From Pycnopodia helianthoides (taxonomy: Eukaryota > Echinodermata > Asteroidea > Forcipulatida > Asteriidae), in contig CM063263.1 of NCBI GenBank assembly GCA_032158295.1, forward strand, positions 7,622,501 to 7,686,500: a DNA stretch of 64,000 nt. The letters are read 5' to 3'. The notes beneath the pieces were generated by a model. The model ran no database searches. It saw only the letters and a list, made by a program, of their open reading frames with translations, and was not told the origin of the DNA. Below are positions 12,398 to 24,156 of the stretch, one piece after another; the first letter of the stretch is position 1, and each line of letters starts with the position of its first letter. A program made the position numbers and the translations under genes.

Positions 12398-12784
12398 AGG
12401 AACATCACAGAATTGGTTTTTGCTAACAAAACACTGGTTGGCAGTGTAAGCACTGTATGTATTCCACCATATACATAAACTGACAAACCTGTTGAAGTTT
12501 GAGATCGATCAGCCATCTGGGTCACGAGAAAATAGTGAAAAAACCGATTACACATTTGCATGAAATCATATAGATTCAACAAAATGAATAAAACGCTCAC
12601 TGAGCGATAAACTCCAATCGGAAAATTAGTTTATTCATTTCTCATCAAATATGTCATTTCAGACAGAAATATTTCAAGGGATGTTTTCTACTATCATCAT
12701 CATTAGACCGTGTAAGTTTTATGTAAATCTATGATCACAAAGTATTTTTTACAAGTTTTTTCTTACCAATTCTGTAATGTTCCT
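12398..12784 (+). mobile_element. TTAA MITE family A, copy 1
   Basis: An element of 387 bases between TTAA duplications (12394-12397 and 12785-12788). The termini are AGGAACATCACAGAATTGGT and ACCAATTCTGTAATGTTCCT. The interior shares landmarks with the other copies: GGCAGTGTAAGCACT, GGGTCACGAGAAAATAGTG, AAACGCTCACTGAGCGATAA and TTTCAAGGGATGTTTTCTAC. It encodes no transposase. Confidence 0.9.
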
Positions 12785-12964
12785 TTAATGATGTTTATAT
12801 GATGAACCTTTGCTAAAAAATAAATAACCTACAGTGGTCAAATATCGCCTGCATGCACAGAACATCTACGAATCCAACATTTTCCGGGACCCTTAAACTT
12901 TGCTTCACGCTACGCGCTCGCAGGTGTCCCAACTTTCCTTTCGCCGTGTTTATACATTTGCTGA

Positions 12965-13725
12965 CATATGCAGCAAAATGCCCCCCCCCCCCCGTTTGGA
13001 AAATCCTTGATTCTGTGGGCCACCCCCCTCAAAAAGTGTGAAAATAACGGCCCTCTCTTCCCAACCCCACCACCCCTGGTTTTGATGCATATGGCCTTTA
13101 GATCTATTAGTACTAGAACATCTGAGCATCAGCCGCCATAGGACGACCGGCCAATAAAAACTCCGTTCTTAGAACGACCAATCAAGTGAAATTCAGTCTT
13201 AAGTCGACCAAGACCAATTTGAACATCCATGGCACACGAGTCCAGTATGATCAACCAAACTCCCCGCTGAGGAATATCATGGTTATTTTAATATTAACCG
13301 CAGTTTAGGCCCCAGTCACGGGATTTATCAAAGTTCCCTTTTCTCTGAGGGTCAACACAGGAAAGATAATTCCCGAATATCTGATAGTTGATTTAGCCGC
13401 CATAGGACGACCACCCAATAAAAAGCCGTTCTTAGAACGACCAATCAAGTGAAAGTCTGTCTTATGTCGACCAAGACCAATTTGAACATCTATGGCACAC
13501 GAGTCCAGTATCAACCAAACTCTCCGCTGAGGAATATCATGGTTATTTTTATATTAACCGCAATTTAGGCCCCAGTCACGGGATTCATCATAGGCCTTGG
13601 TCCCTTTTTCTCTGAGGGTCAACACATGAAAGATAATTCCCGAATATCTAATAGTTGGTTTAGCCGCCATATGACGAACGACCAATCAATTTGAACATCC
13701 ATGGCACGCGTCACACACGAACTGA
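12965..13725. repeat. 260-bp repeat family, cluster 3
   Basis: Three tandem units whose AGCCGCCATAGGACGACC hallmarks begin near 13131, 13396 and 13662, about 265 bases apart. The third unit is truncated. The leading part (C-run, TGTGGGCCACC, CAAAAAGTGTGA) matches 6990-7070 in cluster 1, so both clusters derive from one longer composite unit. Confidence 0.8.
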
Positions 13726-13987
13726 CGTGACCCTGATGTGTTACAAAAATAATCGCGCCGGGTATCCGAACCAAAGCAGGTAACCAGGCTTACCGCCATG
13801 TACGTAGTGTTATAAGTCTATGGAGGCTGTAGTTGTTGTGTATGATTCAATGTTGAAGTGCAGACTGCTGCAGTGCCACCACTCACGACCAGCAGTACTA
13901 ACTAGGCTTAGTTGAGTAGGGCCTACATTGAAATCAACTGTTCCTTTTTTCACAAATTAAATTCGTCATACACTGAACAAGTTCAAA

Positions 13988-14143
13988 ATGGCTATTAATG
14001 AAGTAATAGTTTGTCATCCCACCTACCGAGAGAAAATTATGGAACTAGAAAAATTAACACGGAAATTAGTCATTGCCGTGATTGTCCTGTTCATCTTGGT
14101 GGCATTTTTGATTGTTTTCACCATACTTGCTGCATTTATGTAA
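13988..14143 (+). CDS. Small ORF: 51-residue single-pass membrane peptide upstream of the SET-BRCT gene
   Basis: An ATG in good context (AAAATGG) opens 51 codons ending TAA at 14141-14143. Residues 1-27 are polar and charged (CHPTYREKIMELEKLTRK). Residues 28-50 are a continuous hydrophobic helix (VIAVIVLFILVAFLIVFT) and the chain ends AAFM. A consensus donor (AC|GTGAGT) follows the stop within two bases, and the next acceptor is at 14,417. The ORF could therefore sit in the 5' leader exon of the SET-BRCT transcript as an upstream ORF. It could also be a one-exon small gene or chance. No family is recognised. Confidence 0.4.
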   Translation: MAINEVIVCHPTYREKIMELEKLTRKLVIAVIVLFILVAFLIVFTILAAFM

Positions 14144-14424
14144 ACGTGAGTAGTAACTTGTAGTGTAGGCCTATACACAACTTAATTTAAACTGATCATC
14201 GGTTATTTTTGTCAGTAATGTCACAAGACACAAGTGAAAGGTAAAAGTCTAAAGAAGGTGCAGGCTCATTGTCAAAGTATGATAATTATTTATTAATGTT
14301 AAATTTATTCAAGTCTAAGTCACTCTAACCAAGGGCAATAATTTTCAAAAAAATGTGTATCTTTGCTTTCATTTTTTGGTTTGAAACTAACTCTTAAAAA
14401 GTCTCTTTTTGTTACAGAATTATA

Positions 14425-17400
14425 ATGCCCTTTCCCAGAAGAGTATCTCCAATTGCTGAGGCAGAACATTTCTGTCGATCAGGGTTGGATAAAGAAGGGT
14501 TTTGCCACAGATATATTGATGACTCTATAGGTAAGCTTAAGTGAATCACCACTTCAAAATAGATTATACTAGAAACAAAATCAATTATATGCTTTTTAAT
14601 ACTGATGTAGGTTGTGCAGCTGACAGTGAGCTATACAAATTATATTTTTATGTGAAACCGCTATATAGATAATGTTTATTCTCAGTCATTTTCTGCAAAT
14701 GACTGGGCAATTCAAACCCAGTCTAGTGGGTAGTGTTATTCTATTTTGCTCAAAATTGAAAGGGGCAAGCAAATGTTCTCTAGTGTTAGACAGTTAAAAA
14801 AAGACTGTTCAGTTAAACAAATTACTCTAATACTATAGCATTTAAGTTTTGCAGCAGTTTTTCACAACATGTATGGTCATCATTAAAATTCAAGGCAGAC
14901 ACTTGTGGGAATAGTGCGCCTTCATTTTTTGGCCTGATTTGTGAAGTTGCTTGTAGCAAGGTGAAAACAAGGTGAACAAATTACACTGGTAGAAATTTCT
15001 AGGACTTTGTGTCTACTATTTCAAATTGAATGCCAATTTTGTGTGACTAAAATGGTGATTTTCTTTTCAGGGTATGGCCTTTTCACAACAAAAAGGTTTG
15101 AACAAGGAAATTTTCTGTTAGAGTACAGAGGACAGGTCAGCAGGGCTATAAGCGAAGCTGATGAAGCTAGTAACAACTACGAGTTCATCTATCTTCACAA
15201 TGGTGTTCAGTACAGGTGAGTGCATTCATAGCATTTTAGTTGCTTTAGAGACAAACCCTCAATCAAATGGTGATTTATGCATTCCCATCTATATTTTTTT
15301 TGTCACTACTCAATTCTGTAAAAATTTTACATCATCAGCATGTATTTTCTGCACAGCACAATGCCCATGACTTGAAACAATAATTTATTATTTGCCCAGT
15401 CTTCCATGTGAACTTGTTAACTTCTTGGGAACTCGTAGCCTCATTAAAGCACTAGGTCTTGAAATTTATGGTGGAACTTTTGATTAACAGTTGAGATATG
15501 TAGAGCAGTATGACATAAACATGATAAAGTACTACCAAAATGATCCCATTTTGTTTAGTATTCCACCTTTGTTAGTCCCCCACAACAGGTTGAAACAAAA
15601 TAATGATATTTTAGGTGAAGCCTGTTGTTCAATTGATGAGTACTGGGACAGTGTAATTTTCAGTTTAGTAGGATCTTCTCAGTACCAGAGCTTTTATAAC
15701 TTAACACTTCTGAATTGAAAAAATAGTTAAAGCCAGAATGTCAGATTTATTATTAAGAATGATACACAAGTATCACTATTAATTGATATTACAAAGTATA
15801 CATGCAGTTCTTCTAAAATAAATGATGACTTTTCTAAAAGTGCAAAACGAATCTGACAGTAATCGTCTTTTTCCTCCAACAGGGTTGATGCATCAAATCC
15901 CGATTCATGCCAGGCCCGGTACATCAATGATGATAATAAACACCCTAACTGTAAAATGAAAAAAATTGTAATCAACAACACGCCTCATCTCTGCCTATTT
16001 GCAATTCAAGATATTGAGGCAAATCAAGAACTACGGTACGATTATGGACAAGATGACTTCCCATGGCGAAAGGTACTGAACCAATTGTTTTTTTCTCTTT
16101 TGGGCAAACAAATCACACTAAAGAGAGTTATTTAAATTATCATACAATTTCAGAAAGTGTAACTCGCATGATGCCCCCAAAAATGAAAAACGTTGCATTA
16201 GTGTATGTAGTTGCCCATTCCTGGCCAATCAGATAAAAAATTAAATTCTTTATCATTTAATTTTTAAAAAAGTAGGTGGAATTTGGTTTTTTCAATTTTC
16301 TGAAAATATTTTAAATACAATGTAACTTGCGTGACAGAAAAATGTGCCTCGCGTGACGACCTTTAGTTTTAATCTTTTTGAAAAAAGAGCAAGCACCAAA
16401 GCAGCCTAAACAAAGCTTCAAAGATGCTGTTAAAAAACAAAAGATGAATTTTACTTTTAAAAAGCAAGAAATGTGTTGTTACGTTAAAGTATACAATTCA
16501 GCATTGCTTTCTATGCATGAGCCACACACTGGTTTGCAGCCACAAATAAGGCTTCAGTATAAATTGGCAGAATTCAACTAATGGTTCCCCTAAAAATTCA
16601 TTGCAACTTTTAAAACTCTAAAAGCCCCAAACCCATATTTTTCATGTTGATTGAGTAGTTTACACTTATTTTAAAGCAAACTGATGACTCATGTCTGTGT
16701 GTTGCATATTAAACTAAAGCTTAGTCGGTGAAAGACCACAGGTTTTTGAAGCCCATGTTAGTCTGAGGATGGATCCTAAACACAAGGGATTTAGGATTAG
16801 ACTTACAATTTTAAACACTGTTTATCAATATTATTACTTTACGTGTTGTGTTTTTAACTGTGTAAAGTGCTTATACTTTGTTACACTTTTTGAATGTTTT
16901 AGAAGTCTACCAACCTCCCAGCTCCTGTGTTGGCTTCTACAAACCTCACTGCAGCATCATGCTCCGATTGTTGTCCAACAAAAGCATGTCTACTTAATAC
17001 ACTCCTGTCCTCAGAAAAAGTGGTAAGCTAAAAACAAAATTGTACAGTAGAACGTCGCTATACAACACTGAAATAACTAACATTCGGCTATATCAAACAA
17101 AGCCTTTGGCTCTTGATTTTTGTACACAAAGTGAACCAAACATCTGGCCGATGCTGATGCGAAATTACCGGATTTATCAATGTTTAATTAACAATTAAAA
17201 TAGCATTTAATGTGAAACACAATGCTCACTGCTCAAAATGACAGACAGGCAGTATAGTTCCCAATTGATAGAATAGAAAATCAACTGTTATCTAAGGTTT
17301 TCTTTGAAAATGTACATTATGGAAGGACGTCCAATGTTTCTACATGAGAGCATGATGTCCCATTCAAAAGTTACAAGTCGATCTCAGTATCACGCACAGG

Positions 17401-20400
17401 GGACCAGCCTCACAATCGGTTAGGGATTCTTTTTTTGTTTTCATTTTAAACTTAAGCTTCAAAGGCATGGTACAATTTTGGTAGTTACTCCATAAATTAG
17501 ATACGATAAAATTTTACTTGAAAATGATCACTGGAGACCTGTTGATAGTATAAAATACATGTATTTTAAGAAATGACTCCCTTTGAAGTAACATAGTTTA
17601 GCAGAAAGAGATTCTTTTTTTCCCAAAATGTCAATCTGAGAAAGGCTTCTCATGCATCTGAAAGCGCACAATTCTATGCAAAAGTTGCTTTTGTTTTCTT
17701 TCTTTATTTGTTCACTTTTAATTTCTGATTGAGCCCAAATTTGTACATGTTTGCTAATTTATGCATGTATGTTGGGATGCACCAAGTGCCTGTAATACAT
17801 TGAAAATCATTTTTCAAATAACAAAAGTAAAAACCATTTTACATGTAAATTTTTGCGAACATATGCAAAGTTTAAACAAGATTACAGTAAAACAAATTTG
17901 ATAAATTTGTGTACAAAAAGTTGTCGCAAACTGGCCCACAAAGTGTCCTTCCATACCTTCACTACACATTTCCGGTCTATCTGTAAAAGGGTCTATGTTG
18001 AATCTATGTATGAGCTGACATACTGGAAGGTCCACCAATAATGGGTTGTTGATTTTGTTATTTGTGCAGAGGAAAGTTAAACAGCTGGCATTTTCAACCA
18101 ATAGTAGGTGCACAAAAGAATTTAACTCATCCACCACCCATGTGATCACTGACGATGCAGGTAACATAACCAAAGCGTACATGGCTTTGAATATCTTGAA
18201 TATTATTGACATATCAAAGTGATTGTTATGCAATATAAGCCATTTAGATAAACAACAGCCACATGTCGTTACAAGCAGTTGTCAAGTTATCCTAATGTTT
18301 TACAAACTTGTAGAATTTTTCATATAAACAAATAATTTCTTCACAATTTTTTGAAACAGTCACAATTCTGATTCATGATTTTCATGAATTTTAGTAGGCC
18401 TGTTCAATATGCATACAATTTGTATTTTTAAATAATAGATGGTGAAAACGTGGCCAGAAGGAGTTACAAGCTCTTCCAAGGACTGGCTGCCAAAGTGTGG
18501 GTGGTGAGCTACAAATGTAAGTGACTTTAACACCAATAAATGTGACGCTGTTATTATTGTCTTAAAGCTTGTGAGGTTTATAAGTAAAGATTTGAATGCT
18601 CAGTATAGTGCATCAATTTGCCATGTTACCAATTCTATATTTTTTGGCAACATGTGGTTGTACTTACTTGCACGTATGATGCTTGTGTTTACATCTCCTC
18701 ATGAGAAGAACATGTACAATTTATTGGATAGTCAGTTTGTTGTAGTTATATTTACATACACAGCACCGTACTTTGCGCAACAATGTCACATAAATGCATT
18801 GCTTTCGCTGGTGGTGAATTATGCAATAGGAGGCGCTGAATATTCATTAGTAAGATAGCGTTGGACCAACGGCCGATTTAGGGTCTGTCCGTAGAATGTG
18901 GTCACGTGGACCAGGGAGTCCTTGTTGGTAACTACAAGTTATAGGAAATCTCCTTATGGCTCGATATGCTCATTGATTGATTGGATATTGGTGTCTCACG
19001 AGAGGGCGTCATTATCCAAAAAGTTACAGTAAGTTTTTTAACACTATTGACATAAATTATTCAGTGTGCATAATAATAACTGGACAACTGTCAATCACTC
19101 CTCCATCATTTCCTTAATTATTTGTGTATTGTTTGCAGGGGTAACAGCTTCGTTGAAAACGGGGGTCTTACTCCCAGAAAAGGACTTTGAAATCCAGAGA
19201 ATTTGGACCAACGAGCTGAGTGAGGCAGATTTACCTTCACGGTGTGTACGGCTTGCCAGTACAAGCAAACTCTTTGCCAAGTACATGTTTTATGTTATTG
19301 GTCAATCTGTAGATATCAATAAAGGTATGTATGTTTCAAGTTGATTAAAATTATGATGCATAATATGATCATGATAATATATACACCTGATGAGAAGATC
19401 CTTTTCATTAGATTGGAGGATTGGAGGTGGCACGGATTAGTCACACCATTTTATGGAGTGAAATAGAAAGTTGCACCCTCTTAATTTAAGTAATCCTATT
19501 ATTGCTGCTTCCAGTTAAGGTTGTATTGAAAACCTGGATGTGACAGCAAAATTAAGGTTGAGGGTCTTTATGTGACATAGAGGTCAACAGGACCAGGTTA
19601 ATACTTGGCTGCAGATTGGGCCACAGCACCTTTTAACCATTACATGGTGCTATAAAAAGGAACAGGTGTCATACTTAGCTATGCATACCTTAAAGGAAAA
19701 CACTGAGCACTTTGAGACACACGTCGGGTGTGATAAAGCTCTATATATAAGAATCGGTGTCATGCTTTACCCAGCACCCCTATCTGACTACAGAGGGCAC
19801 TATTTCAGTTCTTTTCTCGTGCGTTTATCTTTTCTGTATGTTCGGCAGTTATTGTGTGACCATTAGTTTTGCTGTTGTGTTCCGAGTGAAGGTTGCACAT
19901 ACGGAATAAAAGCTTTTTCCTTTACAGTTACAATTATTAATATTATTATTATAATATAAAAACACAGATTTTATATAGTGCTTTATCACACCCGAAGGGC
20001 GTCTCAAAGCGCTCATTATTTTGCTTCAAGGTATGTGGAGCTTTGATTGGACCCAGGTCCTTTACATAGCACCTTTTAATGGTTTACAAGGTGCTTGTGG
20101 CATAGTCTGCAGCCAGCCAGACCAGAAAACACCGGTACCAACAGCTTTACATCTTATCCGAAGGACAAAGCAATCATGGTTAAGTGTCTTGCCTCATGAC
20201 ACAAGTGTCACGAACAGGACTCGAACCCACCACTTGCTAATAAGAATTAACTGAGCTTGAGTCTGGTGCTCTAACCGCTCAGCCACAACACCCCCTCCAA
20301 AAAAAAAACAAACAAACAAACAAACACCCCAACATCCCCCCAGTCTTTAAATAATTGATAAATGTTAATTTAATTGAAAAAAAGTGTGCTAAAAATTGCA

Positions 20401-23400
20401 AAAATATCTACCGAACTTTCAAATTTAAGCCCATTTTCCTTTAATTTGGTAGGGAAAAAAATGAGCAGTGGGAAGTGTTATTTTGGAGAATGCTAACCAA
20501 AAAGCAACTTTGGGTCAAAATTGTCACTTTTCCATTTCCCAAACCCCTCCCCCAGTTGTTTGGGCAAGTTCAGAGATTGCCTGAAATGCTGTTAAAATTG
20601 TTTCTCTGGGCAGATCAAGTACTTCATCTGCTGAGTTTGTGTGGTGGATCTACTTGGAAATGGACGCCCGAACGTAGTTGCAGGACAGATACAAATGAAT
20701 ATGCTGTTGTATTCATTGGGTCAGATTGGAGAAATCATCCATTTTTCAGGATATTTAATGGTATGTGTATTCAATTATTTGTACATGTGTGTATGGTTCA
20801 AACTAGAGAGATAAAAATGAATTAATTTGTTTCAATGTGCAGAGGTGATGCTAAAAATGAAAGGAATGCAGTGTAAAATTACTACATGAATGCTAAAAAG
20901 TTGATAGTAAATACAGTAGTTGTGTATATTGTACATAAGTACATTAATGGAAAAACGGGTAAGCATTTTATCAACACTGTTTTTCAATAACTTGCAGGAA
21001 ATTTTACCAAATCGGGGTTTTCTTGTCCTGAAAACACAAGCCCGAGCACTAATCGGTTTATGAATGGATTATTCAATGACTGAACTCTTCCTTGGCATGC
21101 GTCACATGTGATGTAGGCCTACAAGAGGTCAAATAGTAGCAAGTTACAATGTCAGGGAACATTTTTTACACAGGCTTCAGGAAATAGCAGGTTGGAATAT
21201 TTTTTCAGTTACACTTGTTTCAACGGGAGGGAAAGGTCAAGTTGGGTCACATTCTGAAATAAGATCTTTTGAAATGTTAATCTTTGAATGTAGTTTCACA
21301 CCCAATTGAGGTCATCTGCATTCAAATTTGTACATTTATTCGAGTGTTGGAGTCTCATGAGCTTTTTCTATTATGGCAATTTTGTTGTTAATTAGGTTCA
21401 GATAGGAGAAAGCAAGGTAACAAAAAAGAGTCCAGAACAATAGGTAACAATAGGTGTCAAAATTTTTTTTATTTTTTTTTTTTTTTTCAGTCTTGTTTGA
21501 TGTATTTATTTAGTGCTCAATAAATGAGCTGGGGCAGGTTGTGTACAATAAATTTTAACCCATTAACAATATAAATGAATAATGACTTGTGTTTCCTGTT
21601 GTTATAGCTTCACCACACAATCATGTGCCAATCATCACATTAGACTGGGTGTTTGACTGTATCATGTTGTATGCCATCCAGCCCATAATAAACTACGCCG
21701 TACATATCTCAGATGTTAATGCAGGTAGGCGTAACTGAAGATAGTCACTTACAGTTTGTCATGCCTTTCTTAATTTTTTGAATAAGCTTTTTGAAGAAAT
21801 TTAAACTTATGAATTAGCTTTTTGAAGAAATTATAATTTTCGCAGTTTAAGGAAGTAGTTTTAAATCAAAATTCTGGATGGTTTTGCATTATACATATCT
21901 TTTTTCCTTTTTTTTTATGCAAATAGACTGGATATAAGTGCTCTTTGAAAAAAATGTAAATCTCTCAGTTATACTCCACATCTTCAAATAACCACTTACA
22001 AGAGTCCAAATTCCCAAACTTTGGAAATTGGGATGGGGAATGGCCATAGGATCATTTTCCAAAATGTGCTTATTATTTGACTCGTTCATAAAAAGTAAAC
22101 AAGCAAAAATGGGAGTATCTTGTCTCAAAATAACATGTACTCCTTACCATATCATGGGTCTGCCTTGACAAACAAAAAACGATAAGCATACATTATTTCA
22201 AACTGTCAAACTTTCAAACTGTCGTACAGACGTTTCAGAATCGTCCCCCACCCCCATGTTTCAACACACTTTTATGCCACCGACTACTTGAAAAAATGTG
22301 TTTTCATGTTATATCAAAATAAAATATCAAAGCAAATGGACAATTCATGTGGGCACCACTGGGTCTCAATGACAACAAGTTATGCTGTATGAGTCACAGG
22401 TTTTTACATTATATAGTACCTGCGAGCGGTTCATTGTTCCCTAAATTCACGAAACTTTGCTTTAAAGGAAAAATGCAACGGAGAGCAAATTTAATTTGAT
22501 TGTGACCTGACATCTTTTGATTGTGACCTGATCTAATTTCTTAGATCGAATATTGAGGACTTCCAGATCCTTATGCAGGTTAATTGTTATTATTGTTTTC
22601 AGTTGACAGGGATGACTCTGATGAAGGAACTCAAGGAGGTGACTCCCATGATGGAGGTAAAGGAGGTGACTCCCATGATGGAGTTAAAGGAGGTGACTCT
22701 GATGATGGAGTTGAAGGAGGTGACTCTCATGAAGGAGGTAAAGGAGGTGACTCCATGATGGAGTTGAAGGAGGTGACTCTCATGATGGAGGTAAAGGAGG
22801 TGACTTCCATGATGGAGGTAAAGGAGGTGACTCTCATGATGGAGGTAAAGGAGGTGACTCCCATGATGGAGTTGAAGGAGGCGACTCTCATGATGGAGGT
22901 AAAGGAGGTGACTTCCATGATGGAGGTAAAGGAGGTGACTCTGATGATGGAGGTATAGGAGATGACTCTCATGATGGAGGTATAGAAGGTGACTCCCATG
23001 ATGGAGTTGAAGGAGGTGACTCCCATGATGGAGGTAAAGGAGGTGACTCTGATGATGGAGGTAAAGGAGGTGATTCCCATGATGGAGTTCAAGGAGGTGA
23101 CTCCTCCCATGATGGAGGTAAAGGAGGTGACTCTCATGATGGAGTTCAGGGAGGTGACTCTGATGATGGAGGTAAAGGAGGTGACTCTGATGATGGAGTT
23201 CAAGGAGGTGACTCTGATGATGGAGTTCAAGGAGGTGACTCTGATGATGGAGTTCAAGGAGGTGACTCTGATGATGGAGTTCAAGGAGGTGACTCTGATG
23301 ATGGAGTTCAAGGAGGTGACTCTGATGATTCAATTAGTGATGGAGGTGACTCTGATTATTTAATTAAGTGATGGGGATGTCTCTGATGATGGAGTTGAAG

Positions 23401-23457
23401 GAAGTGACTCCCATGATGGGGGAGATGAAGTTGATTCTCATGATGAAGATACAGGAG
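14425..23457 (+). CDS. SET-domain (KMT5A-like) plus tandem BRCT (BRCA1-like) fusion gene, 3' end not found
   Basis: Ten exons with matching phases: 14425-14530, 15071-15215, 15883-16072, 16903-17022, 18070-18160, 18439-18516, 19139-19324, 20614-20760, 21608-21724 and 22603-23457. All have AG/GT borders. Residues about 20-145 form a SET domain like KMT5A: IGYGLFTTKRF (SAM loop), LLEYRGQ, YINDDNKHPNC and catalytic ELRYDYG, then PWRK. After a 40-residue Ser/Thr/Cys-rich linker come two BRCT repeats: STTHVITDDA, VARRSYKLFQGLAAKVWVVSYKWVTASL cut by introns, LLPEKDFEI, then LHLLSLCGG and PIITLDWVFDCI. The RxxKxF residues that bind phosphoserine in BRCA1 are present. Such a protein would be nuclear and pair a methyltransferase fold with a phosphopeptide reader. 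The last exon seen ends in phase 1, so more exons should follow, possibly in the damaged region after 25 kb. Confidence 0.8.
19583..20295. repeat. Two SINE pieces in inverted orientation inside a SET-BRCT intron
   Basis: The plus-oriented SINE tail at about 19,583-19,765 (GGCTGCAGATTGGGCCACAGCACC, then GAGCACTTTGAGACAC, TGTGATAAAGC) faces a minus-oriented copy at about 19,975-20,295 (TATATAGTGCTTTATCACACCCG, CCGAAGGACAAAGCAATCATGG, ending GCTCTAACCGCTCAGCC). The latter's reverse complement starts like a tRNA with an A-box. A (CAAA)n tract follows at 20,300-20,325. Confidence 0.65.
22603..23457 (+). repeat. Coding 27-bp minisatellite (9-residue acidic repeat exon)
   Basis: Roughly 26 units of 27 bases encode G-G-D-S-(D/H)-D-G-(G/V)-(K/Q/E). 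The exon starts VDRDDSDEGTQ and ends DSHDEDTG before a GTGAGT donor. One base is missing at about 22,751 (GACTCCATGATGG instead of GACTCCCATGATGG) and one extra base lies at about 23,366 (ATTAAGTGATGG instead of ATTAGTGATGG). The two cancel, so both exon ends stay in the gene's phase. The long antisense histidine/leucine ORF across it is a by-product of the repeat. Confidence 0.8.
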
Positions 23458-23459
23458 GT

Positions 23460-23851
23460 GAGTCTAGTCATTGTTCATTAGATGATGATAGAACAGTTTG
23501 TCAACTTCCAATACCTGTGGAGGTAGTATGGACTGTTCTCCCTCCAACTATGTTTTATTTAGATATTAGTGAATCCCACCTAACCTTGTTTTGCCCAACC
23601 AGAATAAACAACCAGCAAGAGATCTGATATCATTTATTATATATGTGGTTTAATTGTACCCTTTTCAATAGACTCAAAGGCTATGTATATGAAGGATATT
23701 AAAACTTACTTTTTGAAATATTTTTTTTTCATTTGTAAAGGAAATAAACATAGTGCTGAACCACAGGTAATACATATATTTTACTGTTTCTTAACATTAA
23801 TCATGACAACTCTTGCCAAACCCAAGCACTTACATGTTAAAAGACAACCCC

Positions 23852-23884
<33 letters not shown>

Positions 23885-24124
23885 GGGGGGGGGGGGCTTC
23901 CATTGAGCACGGTTAAAAATTAAGTTAATCTTATAACCAATACAACCTTTAGATTGTTTTCCTCTTTTATATCTGTTTAAAATTTTGTGCCTAAATTAAC
24001 ACAGTTACTGTTCTTTTGTTTTAATTTTAACAAACAACATTAATTATAGTTTTGTTTATTTTTGTGTTTGCATTGAAACATGTTTATTGTTTTTGTGTTT
24101 TTGTGTTTTTGTGTTTTTTGTGGG

Positions 24125-24156
<32 letters not shown>

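Larger units (their letters stand above)
200..13900. other. Repeat-rich intergenic region without a supported gene
   Basis: Apart from the repeats listed separately I see no convincing exon series here. The open frames are short and mostly lie in repeats. Poly-C/poly-G tracts at 2659-2668, 2776-2785, 2846-2855 and 9421-9431 sit in a further repeat that occurs on opposite strands near 2640-3000 and 9350-9500. Stretches such as 3000-4800 show nothing I can identify. Confidence 0.6.

Noticed and set aside
22599..23333. Long antisense ORF of HQSHLLELH-type repeats
   Set aside because: It is the complement of the 27-bp coding minisatellite. Period-27 repeats keep all frames open, and the plus strand has matching splice sites and phase.
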